Under the pieces are notes generated by a model, which did not search any database, was not told the DNA's origin, and saw only the letters and a list, made by a program, of their open reading frames with translations. Positions 23,306-29,549 of a stretch of 29,549 nucleotides of DNA are shown piece after piece. Numbering within the stretch: the stretch's first letter is position 1; the number at the start of each line of letters is the position of its first letter. A program made the translations under genes and the position numbers. Origin of the DNA: an uncultured Oscillospiraceae bacterium (lineage in GTDB: Bacteria > Bacillota > Clostridia > Oscillospirales > Ruminococcaceae); assembly GCA_900547455.1 (NCBI GenBank), contig URGV01000026.1, positions 1-29,549 of the forward strand. Reading direction: 5' to 3'.

Positions 23306-24469
23306 CTATTTGGAAACCGGTTTAAAGACGCCCCAGCCGTCCATCTCCAGGGGGATGATGTTCGAGCGGGTGTAGTGGATGATATTTTGCAGGCGGCTTG
23401 CCTCGTCCTTGGAGTGCAGCACAAAGGAGATGCCCTCCTTCTTGGCGCGGCCGGTGCGGCCGATGCGGTGCAGGTAGGCGTCGTTCTCCTGCGGGATGTC
23501 GTAGTTAAAGACCACCTGGATGCCGCTGACGTCGATGCCGCGGGCGGCCACGTCGGTGGCGACCAGGATGTCGATCTGTCCGGCCTTGTACTGCTCCATG
23601 ATCTTGTTGCGCTCCGACTGGCGCATGTCGCCGTGCAGGCAGGCGGTGTTGAGCTTCTGGGCGTGCAGCTGCTCGGCCACCATGCCGGTGGTGTACTTGG
23701 TGTTGCAGAAGATGATGGCGCGGCTGACCTCGAACTGCTTCATCAGGCGCAGGATAATTTCGATCTTCTCCCGCCCGATGCACTGCACGCTGTACTGGTC
23801 GATCTTCGGCTCGCTCTCCTCCACCGGCAGCACGGTGATCTCCTCCGGGTCGCGCTGGAACAGCCAGCCGATGTCCATGACCTCCCGCGAGATGGTGGCG
23901 GAAAACATGCACATCTGCTTCATCGCTTTAAGCGAATCCAGGATTTTGCGCACGTCCTTATAAAAGCCCATGTCCAGCATCCGGTCGGCCTCGTCGAGCA
24001 CCGCGGTGGTGACCGACTTGAGCGAGACGGCCCGGTGCTGCATCAGGTCGAGCAGGCGGCCGGGGGTGGCCACCAGGATGTGCGCGCCCTTTTTCAGCTG
24101 CTGCTTCTGCCGCTCCATCGACTGCCCGCCATAGACCACCACCACCCGCAGCTGCGGCAGAAAGCGGGTCAGGTTTTTGAGGTCCTCGCAGATCTGGGTG
24201 GCAAGCTCGCGGGTGGGCGCCAGAATCAGCGACTGGATGTCCGGCTTTTCGGTGTCGCAGTGCTCGATTAAGGGGATGCCGAAGGCCAGCGTCTTGCCGG
24301 TGCCGGTGGGGGCCTTGGCGATGACGTCCTGCCCGGCGAGCATCGGCGGGATGGCCTTTTGCTGGACCTCGGTCATCTCCTCAAAGCCCATCTGTTGGAT
24401 TGCCTGCAAAATCTCGGGTTTGACAGGCAGGGAAGCAAAGGATTGCTGCATAAATTGTTCACGCTCCAT
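23306..24469 (-). CDS. DEAD-box ATP-dependent RNA helicase
   Basis: This 387-residue helicase core has almost no C-terminal extension. Motifs appear in order: Q-motif around EVQQKAIPPM, motif I APTGTGKT (about 53-60), Ia PTRELA, Ib TPGR, motif II DEAD, motif III SAT, then ARGIDV and motif VI HRIGRTGR. It probably remodels RNA in ribosome assembly or cold adaptation. The absence of an RNA-specificity tail separates it from DbpA/CsdA-type proteins. The first ATG (24469) lacks a ribosome-binding site; an alternative in-frame ATG at 24451 follows GGAG by 12 bases. It is monocistronic, with a strong extended -10 promoter and terminator. Confidence 0.94.
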   Translation of the reverse strand: MEREQFMQQSFASLPVKPEILQAIQQMGFEEMTEVQQKAIPPMLAGQDVIAKAPTGTGKTLAFGIPLIEHCDTEKPDIQSLILAPTRELATQICEDLKNLTRFLPQLRVVVVYGGQSMERQKQQLKKGAHILVATPGRLLDLMQHRAVSLKSVTTAVLDEADRMLDMGFYKDVRKILDSLKAMKQMCMFSATISREVMDIGWLFQRDPEEITVLPVEESEPKIDQYSVQCIGREKIEIILRLMKQFEVSRAIIFCNTKYTTGMVAEQLHAQKLNTACLHGDMRQSERNKIMEQYKAGQIDILVATDVAARGIDVSGIQVVFNYDIPQENDAYLHRIGRTGRAKKEGISFVLHSKDEASRLQNIIHYTRSNIIPLEMDGWGVFKPVSK

Positions 24470-24513
24470 ATTTGAAACATCTATGTTTTTTAGAATCGTT
24501 GTCGAATAATTTT

Positions 24514-24541
24514 ATTATAGCATAATTTCGCATACTTGCAA
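24514..24541 (-). promoter_or_regulatory. Sigma-A promoter of the helicase gene
   Basis: On the minus strand, the -35 TTGCAA (24541-24536), a 16-bp spacer ending in TGC, and the -10 TATAAT (24519-24514). The AT-rich leader contains AAACAT/ATGTTT as a small inverted repeat just before the start codon. Confidence 0.8.
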
Positions 24542-24588
24542 AGATTCCGGCGCCGGAGAGGCAGGAAAGTTCCCCTTGCTCTGCGCGG

Positions 24589-24741
24589 TCAGAGAGAAAT
24601 TTCACTGCCGGCTATGTTCTGATTTTCCCATTCTTTTTTCAGAATCGCAAACTGCATGGTGTTTTCATAAAGGGGGGAGCTGTCCGGCTGGCTGATAAAG
24701 GAGACAAAAGCGGGCGGCGACAGCGGGGCTGTACTTTGCAC
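24589..24741 (-). pseudogene. Possible remnant of an acetyltransferase gene
   Basis: A short open frame lies downstream of a good minus-strand promoter but has no ribosome-binding site or convincing start. Its end, NTMQFAILKKEWENQN, resembles the C-terminus of RimJ/RimL-type GNATs (aliphatic-x-Leu-x-x-Glu-Trp-Glu). It may be a decayed fragment or a chance frame. It lies in a 350-base stretch between the helicase and radical SAM genes that otherwise holds only promoters. Confidence 0.25.
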
Positions 24742-24758
24742 AAGCGTTGTAGTATACT
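24730..24758 (+). promoter_or_regulatory. Possible promoter for the radical SAM gene
   Basis: A weak -35 TGTACT (24730-24735) and the -10 TATACT (24753-24758) at 17 bp. It overlaps the opposite promoter region, so the two could compete. Confidence 0.4.
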
Positions 24759-24762
24759 TTTT

Positions 24763-24790
24763 ATTATACCATAACAAAGCGGCCTTGCAA
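24763..24790 (-). promoter_or_regulatory. Minus-strand promoter with no clear gene
   Basis: TTGCAA (24790-24785), a 16-bp spacer ending in TGG, and TATAAT (24768-24763) make a strong extended -10 promoter. It points into the gene-poor region holding the possible GNAT remnant. Confidence 0.6.
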
Positions 24791-24820
24791 AGGTTGGGCC
24801 CCAAAGGAGATGGCGATTGG

Positions 24821-25702
24821 ATGGAGCAGATAGAAGCAAAGCGTATCCTGCAGCGCAAAAGGGACAAAAGCTGGTTTGGCAGCAGCTACAACGTCAACCT
24901 CTACCGGGGCTGCCCGCACGGCTGCATCTACTGCGACAGCCGCAGCGTCTGCTATGGGGTGGAGGATTTTGCGCGGGTGCGGGTGAAAAAGGACGCGCTG
25001 CCCCGGCTGCAGCAGGAGCTGGCGGCCTGCCGGGAGAGCGGAGTAGTGGTGGCCACCGGCTCGATGTCCGACCCGTACAACCCGCTGGAGCGGCGCTACG
25101 GCTACACCCGCGGGCTGCTCGAGCTGCTCGACCGGTATCGCTTCGGCGCTGCCATCGCCACCAAGGGGACGCTGGTGGAGCGGGACATCGACCTGCTGCA
25201 GCAGATTTCCACCCACTCGCCGGTCATCGTTAAGATCACCGTCACCACCCCGCACGATGCGCTCTCCGCCCTGCTGGAGCCGCATGCGCCGCCCTCCTCC
25301 CGGCGGCTTGCCGCGTTGGAAGCGTTGTCCCACGCGGACATCTTTGCCGGGGTGCTGCTGATGCCGGTGCTGCCCTTTCTGGAGGACGATCCGCAGGACA
25401 TCCGTCTGCTGGTGCAGCTGTGCGCCAGGGCGGGGGTGAAGTTTATCTACCCCTACTTTGGGGTCACCCTGCGGGACCGGCAGCGGGAATATTTTCTGCA
25501 GCAGGTGCGTAAGAATTGGCCGAAGGTCTGGGAACGGTATCTGGACTACGGCGGGGATTACCTCTGCCCCTGCCGCAACGATGGAGAGCTGTGGCAAATC
25601 TTTGAGAGAGAGTGCAGCCGGTACGGCATCCTCTGCCGGATGGAGCAGATTGTGAAGGCCTACCAGTCCCCCTACCAAAGCGAACAGCTGCGCCTGTTCT
25701 GA
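24821..25702 (+). CDS. Radical SAM protein of the SplB (COG1533) group
   Basis: This 293-residue enzyme has the CxxxCxxC cluster motif at Cys31-Cys35-Cys38 (RGCPHGCIYCDSRS), which binds a 4Fe-4S cluster and SAM. It is followed by the SPL-type GSMSDPYNPLE segment and ATKGTLVERDIDLL. The family is related to spore photoproduct lyase, but most COG1533 members have no known substrate. The length fits the COG1533 family, not the longer, spore-specific SplB. The start is ATG 24821 with AAAGGAG about 11 bases upstream, preferred over an upstream TTG (24785). It is monocistronic, with a bidirectional terminator. Confidence 0.9.
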   Translation: MEQIEAKRILQRKRDKSWFGSSYNVNLYRGCPHGCIYCDSRSVCYGVEDFARVRVKKDALPRLQQELAACRESGVVVATGSMSDPYNPLERRYGYTRGLLELLDRYRFGAAIATKGTLVERDIDLLQQISTHSPVIVKITVTTPHDALSALLEPHAPPSSRRLAALEALSHADIFAGVLLMPVLPFLEDDPQDIRLLVQLCARAGVKFIYPYFGVTLRDRQREYFLQQVRKNWPKVWERYLDYGGDYLCPCRNDGELWQIFERECSRYGILCRMEQIVKAYQSPYQSEQLRLF

Positions 25703-25707
25703 CGCGC

Positions 25708-25738
25708 AAAAAATCCCTCCCGGACGGGAGGGATTTTT
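25708..25738. terminator. Bidirectional terminator between convergent genes
   Basis: AAAAAATCCCTCCC and GGGAGGGATTTTT form a long stem with a GGAC loop, giving T-runs in both directions. Confidence 0.9.
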
Positions 25739-25748
25739 GTTGTCCGGA

Positions 25749-26111
25749 TTATTTGAGCCTGCCGTTTTTCTGGCGGTTGGAGTTGCAGCGCTGGATAAAG
25801 TACCCGACCGCGACCCCGATAAAGGCGGTCAGGGTGTAGACCAGCCACAGCGGCCAGACGCTCAGATCAAAGAAGAAGAGCATCGAGGGGACAAACAGCA
25901 CGGCGGTCAGCGCCGGATAGTGCAGCTGCAGGCCGTTTTCCCGCCCGCACAGGATGCCGCAGATCAGGCACAGCAGCGGGAAGCCGATGAGCAGAATCAC
26001 CGACAAAAAGTTCATCGAGCCGACGGCATTGGCAATCATCGGCATGGCGATAAAGAGCGTCAGGGTCAGGATCGAGCAGTCGATCAGAATTTTTGGGTTT
26101 TGCATTTTCAT
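25749..26111 (-). CDS. Small integral membrane protein, unknown
   Basis: This is a 120-residue protein with four likely membrane helices (about 9-27, 31-50, 62-80 and 85-105) and short loops ending in a basic tail (QRCNSNRQKNGRLK). The family is not recognised. The frame continues upstream, but ATG 26111 is chosen because GGGAG lies 8 bases before it and a strong promoter sits just upstream (26171-26143). It is monocistronic and divergent from the sipL-spoIVA pair. A membrane role is all that can be claimed. Confidence 0.75.
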   Translation of the reverse strand: MKMQNPKILIDCSILTLTLFIAMPMIANAVGSMNFLSVILLIGFPLLCLICGILCGRENGLQLHYPALTAVLFVPSMLFFFDLSVWPLWLVYTLTAFIGVAVGYFIQRCNSNRQKNGRLK

Positions 26112-26142
26112 AAAAGGGACTCCCTCTCTTTCTGTTTGTACC

Positions 26143-26171
26143 AGTATAGCACATCCGCGCCCCGCTTGCAA
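26143..26171 (-). promoter_or_regulatory. Sigma-A promoter for the small membrane protein
   Basis: On the minus strand, the -35 TTGCAA (26171-26166), a 17-bp spacer ending in TGC, and the -10 TATACT (26148-26143). Confidence 0.82.
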
Positions 26172-26174
26172 TCG

Positions 26175-26203
26175 GCATATTCCGGACAAAACCCTCATAT
26201 TCA
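26175..26203 (+). promoter_or_regulatory. Candidate sigma-E promoter for sipL-spoIVA
   Basis: GCATATT (26175-26181) fits the sigma-E -35 consensus KMATATT exactly. After 14 bp, CATATTCA (26196-26203) matches the first half of the -10 consensus CATACAMT. Mother-cell expression by sigma-E is expected for both genes. Confidence 0.6.
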
Positions 26204-26290
26204 TGGGACAGAGCATGTGAGCCCCCACAAGCGCCTGACGCATTCGGCGCCCGGGATGATCCGGCTTGACAGGAAAGAGAGGTTATCGAT

Positions 26291-27904
26291 ATGGAATGTA
26301 ACGTAATGAACCACGCGGTCTGCGTCAACGAGACGGTGTATGACTCGGTGGTGGAGGTGCCGCTGGAGGCGGACATCATGCTGCCCGATTACTGTCCGGA
26401 CATCGTCAAGATCCTCAAGTGCACGCTCAATGCCTGCGTCAAATCCGCCCGGGCACAGGGCCGGACGCTGCAGCTGGAGGGGATGTGCAGCGTCAATGTG
26501 CTGTATCTGGGCGAGGACAACAGCGGGATGTCCGGTTCCGGACAATCTGCACTGCAGCTGCGCAGCGTCGACTACAAGCTGCCCTACAGTAAGAGCGTGG
26601 ACCTCAAAAGCGAGGTGGGGCAGGTCATCGTCTTTGTCTCGGCCGATTCCTCCTACTGCAGCTGCCGCGCGGTGAGCAAACGCCGGGTGGAGCTGCGCGC
26701 CTCGGTCAGCCACAAGCTGAGTGTGGTCAGCTCTGGGGAGGAGCAGGTGGTCGCCGATGTGGCGGAGGACACCCAAAACCCGCAGGGCATCCAGCTGCGC
26801 AAAAAGACGATGCAGCAGGATGCCTTTGTCACCCAGGCGCGGGAGACGATCAGCGTGCACGAGGAGCTGGAGCTTGCCCAGGGCAAGCCGCCGGTGCGCA
26901 GCGTCATCTGCTCGAATGGCTGCGCGGTGATGACCGACCGGAAGCTGATTTCCGGCAAGATTGTGACCAAGGGCGAACTGCGCCTGCAGATATTGTACTG
27001 CACCGATCAGAACAGCATCGAGCAGATGGAGTACGCGCTGCCCATCAGCGCGGTGATCGATGCGCCGGGTGCGGACGACGGCTGCGTCTGCTCGGCGGGG
27101 TACGCGGTGTGCGAGCTGGAGATTTTGCCAAAGCTCGGGGAGGACGGGCAGAACACCCGCTTTGAGCTCAACGCCCAGGTGGTCGCCACGGCGGAGGTCT
27201 GCCGCCGCACCGAGATTGCGGTAGCGGACGACTGCTACTCCACCCGGTACGCCTGCGAGGGACACAACAGGCCGCTGAGCTTTCTGAGCCTATTACAGCA
27301 GGTGGAGGAAAAGTGCCTGTACAAGGGGGAAATCGAGCTGCCCGACGGGGTGGACAGCATCATCGCCGGCTGGGGCAGGGTGACCGACAGCGCCGTAAGC
27401 TTCGAGGAAGAAAACGGCGAATACAAGGCCCAGTTGCAGTTGAGCCTCAACCTCTGCATGCTGGCCTACGACGATAGCGCAGGCATCCAGTTTTATGACA
27501 AGACCGAAAAGCTGGACTGCTCCTTCCCCGTCAGCGGGGTGGATGCGCAGGAGCAGCGGTTATTGTTCTGCCCGCAGCTGACGGTGACCGGCTTTGACTA
27601 CAGCCGCAGCGCGGGCGCCCTGCAGGTGCGCTGTGAGGTGCTGGTGCGCGGCTGCATCTGTCAGCTGAAAAAATGCAGCGTGATGGAGGAGATTGTGGTG
27701 GATGAGCAGAAGCCTGTCGAGCGGGAGGACGACTGCTCGCTGACCATCTACTACGCCGACCCGGGAGAAAACCTCTGGGAGATCGCAAAGGCCTACCACA
27801 CCGCCATGCAGTCGGTGCTGGAGGCCAACAGCCAGCTGGAGCTTTCCCAGGAGGACGCCGTCTCCAAGCGGGAGATGCTGCTGATCCCGATTTTGTCCAA
27901 CTGA
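26291..27904 (+). CDS. sipL: SipL-like spore coat morphogenesis protein (DUF3794 + LysM)
   Basis: This 537-residue protein has DUF3794 (SipL/SPOCS) regions through most of its length; an early hallmark is VVEVPLEADIMLPDYCPDIVKILKC (split here as VVEVPLEADIM and LPDYCPDIVKI). A C-terminal LysM domain spans about 485-533 (YYADPGENLWEIAKAYHT). In Clostridioides difficile, SipL binds SpoIVA through its LysM domain to build the coat basement layer around the forespore. Its position directly before spoIVA (44-base gap) strongly supports that role. The cysteine content is high for a coat protein. AGAGAGG precedes the ATG. It is probably driven by sigma-E in the mother cell. Confidence 0.85.
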   Translation: MECNVMNHAVCVNETVYDSVVEVPLEADIMLPDYCPDIVKILKCTLNACVKSARAQGRTLQLEGMCSVNVLYLGEDNSGMSGSGQSALQLRSVDYKLPYSKSVDLKSEVGQVIVFVSADSSYCSCRAVSKRRVELRASVSHKLSVVSSGEEQVVADVAEDTQNPQGIQLRKKTMQQDAFVTQARETISVHEELELAQGKPPVRSVICSNGCAVMTDRKLISGKIVTKGELRLQILYCTDQNSIEQMEYALPISAVIDAPGADDGCVCSAGYAVCELEILPKLGEDGQNTRFELNAQVVATAEVCRRTEIAVADDCYSTRYACEGHNRPLSFLSLLQQVEEKCLYKGEIELPDGVDSIIAGWGRVTDSAVSFEEENGEYKAQLQLSLNLCMLAYDDSAGIQFYDKTEKLDCSFPVSGVDAQEQRLLFCPQLTVTGFDYSRSAGALQVRCEVLVRGCICQLKKCSVMEEIVVDEQKPVEREDDCSLTIYYADPGENLWEIAKAYHTAMQSVLEANSQLELSQEDAVSKREMLLIPILSN

Positions 27905-27948
27905 TTGTTCTGCCACGCAGCACCAAAGAGAAGGAGTGAAGCCAACGC

Positions 27949-29427
27949 ATGGAAAGCCGCAACATCTATACAGACATCGCCAGGCGCACCGGCGGCGACA
28001 TCTACATCGGGGTCGTCGGGCCGGTGCGGACCGGAAAGTCCACCTTTATCAAACGGTTTATGGAGGATCTGGTGATCCCCAACATCGAGAGCGAGTTTTT
28101 TAAGGAGCGCGCGGTCGATGAGCTGCCGCAGTCGGCGGCCGGCCGCACCATCATGACCACCGAGCCGAAATTTATCCCCGAGGAGGCGGTGAAGATCGAG
28201 CTGGAACAGGGCGCCCAGCTCAACGTCCGCCTGATCGACTGCGTGGGCTACATCGTCCCAAGCTCATTGGGCTATATCGAAAACGAGCAGCCCCGCATGG
28301 TGATGACACCCTGGTTTGAGCAGGAGATCCCCTTCAACATGGCCGCCGAGATCGGCACCCAGAAGGTCATCCAGGAGCACTCCACCATCGGGCTGGTGGT
28401 GACCACCGACGGCTCGATCAGCGACATCCCCCGCGAGGAGTACGCCGAGGCCGAGGAGCGGGTCATCCGCGAACTGCAGGAGCTGCAAAAGCCGTTTGCC
28501 GTGCTGCTCAACTGCGAGCGCCCCAGCAGCGCCGAGGCGCAGGAGCTGGCCGAACAGATGCAGCAGCGCTACGGTGTGCCGGTGCTGGCGGTCAACTGCC
28601 TGGATATGACCGAGGCGGATATCCGCAAGATCCTCTCCAACGTCTTGATGGAATTCCCGGTCAAGGAGATCAAGGTCAATTTGCCGCGCTGGATCCTCTC
28701 GCTGCAGAAGGGGCACTGGCTGAAAACGGCGCTCTACGACGCCATCTGCAGCGCCTGCGGGGAGATTCGCCGCATCAACCACGTCGCCGAAAAGCTGCAG
28801 GAGATCGAAGACTGCGAGCACATCGCCCACGCGCAGGTCACCGGCATGGACCTGGGCAACGGCAAGGTGATGCTCTCGATCACCGTCAAGCCAAACCTGT
28901 TTTATGACATCCTCAGCGAGGCCAGCGGCCTTGCCATCGGCGGCGAGGAGGGCCTGCTGCCCTGCCTGTGCGAGCTGGCCCGCATCAAGAAGGAGTACGA
29001 CAAGGTCAAGGGCGCGCTGGAGGAGGTGGCCGCCACCGGCTATGGCATCGTGATGCCGTCGCTGGAGGAGCTGACGCTGGAGGAGCCGCAGATTGTCAAG
29101 CAGGGCGGCCGGTACGGCGTGCGGCTGCGCGCCTCCGCCCCCTCCATCCACATGATGCGCGCCGACATCACCACCGAGGTCAGCCCCATCGTCGGCAGCG
29201 AGAAGCAGTCGGAGGAGTTGGTGATGAGCCTGCTGCAGGAGTTCGAGGACAATCCGCAGAAGATCTGGGAGAGCAACATCTTTGGCAAATCGCTGCACGA
29301 GCTGGTCAACGAGGGGCTGCACAACAAGCTCTACCGGATGCCCGCCGACGCGCGCATCCGCATGCAGGAGACGATCGAGCGGATCATCAACGAGGGGTGC
29401 AACGGGCTGATCTGCATCATCCTTTAA
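27949..29427 (+). CDS. spoIVA: Spore coat morphogenetic ATPase SpoIVA
   Basis: This 492-residue protein, the same length as in Bacillus subtilis, polymerises by ATP hydrolysis on the outer forespore membrane to form the coat base layer. Walker A GPVRTGKS (24-31) places Lys30 exactly where the B. subtilis protein has it. Thr70/Thr71 and Asp97 (RLIDCVGY) match the sensor threonines and Walker B. The C-terminus NGLICIIL is the conserved membrane-targeting end that contacts SpoVM in Bacillus. AAGGAG precedes the ATG. It follows the sipL-like gene, probably in the same transcript. Confidence 0.97.
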   Translation: MESRNIYTDIARRTGGDIYIGVVGPVRTGKSTFIKRFMEDLVIPNIESEFFKERAVDELPQSAAGRTIMTTEPKFIPEEAVKIELEQGAQLNVRLIDCVGYIVPSSLGYIENEQPRMVMTPWFEQEIPFNMAAEIGTQKVIQEHSTIGLVVTTDGSISDIPREEYAEAEERVIRELQELQKPFAVLLNCERPSSAEAQELAEQMQQRYGVPVLAVNCLDMTEADIRKILSNVLMEFPVKEIKVNLPRWILSLQKGHWLKTALYDAICSACGEIRRINHVAEKLQEIEDCEHIAHAQVTGMDLGNGKVMLSITVKPNLFYDILSEASGLAIGGEEGLLPCLCELARIKKEYDKVKGALEEVAATGYGIVMPSLEELTLEEPQIVKQGGRYGVRLRASAPSIHMMRADITTEVSPIVGSEKQSEELVMSLLQEFEDNPQKIWESNIFGKSLHELVNEGLHNKLYRMPADARIRMQETIERIINEGCNGLICIIL

Positions 29428-29428
29428 A

Positions 29429-29548
29429 CGTCAGGCACTGCCTGACGGGGCGAGGGGGCCGCACCTCCGGTGCACCCCTCTGCACTCCCCGAGATGCAGG
29501 CGCTCCGCCCTGCACCCGGGTGACTTTCCCGTCGCGGGGAAAGTCACC
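29429..29548. repeat. Hairpin cluster downstream of spoIVA
   Basis: Four stems in a row: CGTCAGGC/GCCTGACG (29429-29447), GCACC/GGTGC (29461-29473), TGCAGG/CCTGCA (29495-29514) and a 12-bp GGTGACTTTCCC/GGGAAAGTCACC (29519-29548). None has a T-run, so a terminator role is uncertain. The style matches the cluster at 11-126. Confidence 0.6.
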
Positions 29549-29549
29549 A

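Overview
The window looks like chromosome from a GC-rich, spore-forming member of the Clostridia, probably Oscillospirales/Ruminococcaceae-like. The reasons are a spoIVA gene paired with a SipL-type DUF3794/LysM coat gene, a T-box leader controlling pheST, strong Shine-Dalgarno sites, sigma-A type promoters and many intrinsic terminators. This assignment is inferred from gene content and was not tested by a database search.

Left part (1-7.5 kb). A TVP38/DedA-type membrane protein (minus strand) is divergent from an S9-family oligopeptidase (plus). Next come two tandem exported paralogues of unknown function, one with a long Glu-Pro stalk. After them is a probable arsenic/metal module on the minus strand: an ArsR repressor fused to a CobW/COG0523 GTPase, a small CxxC redox protein, and an ArsP-like permease. 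The same operator-like layout, ATCGAT-N4-ATCGAT, lies upstream of the fusion gene and of the permease.

Middle part (7.5-16.1 kb). proC, feoAB (ferrous iron uptake), a GNAT acetyltransferase, an NCS2 purine/uracil-type permease, an exported LolA-like unknown, and a bifunctional NAD(P)H-hydrate repair enzyme. Next is an arsenite methyltransferase (ArsM) whose frame is interrupted by one in-frame TGA, exactly where the family has a catalytic cysteine. A perfect stem with a GGUC loop follows the TGA at the distance expected for a bacterial SECIS element, so I read this gene as a selenoprotein. It is the most interesting item in the window, and it fits functionally with the ArsR/ArsP-like operon about 8 kb away.

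Right part (16.2-29.5 kb). A phenylalanine T-box leader and pheS-pheT, followed by a long 3' region of nested palindromic direct repeats (periods 67, 94 and 94 nt) before the terminator. Then come an unknown small protein, an AT-richer ABC transporter cassette with an XRE-AbrB regulator, a DEAD-box RNA helicase, an SplB-like radical SAM protein and a small membrane protein. The last two genes are sipL-like and spoIVA, the spore-coat basement layer pair, preceded by a plausible sigma-E promoter. Both ends of the window carry clusters of GC-rich hairpins.
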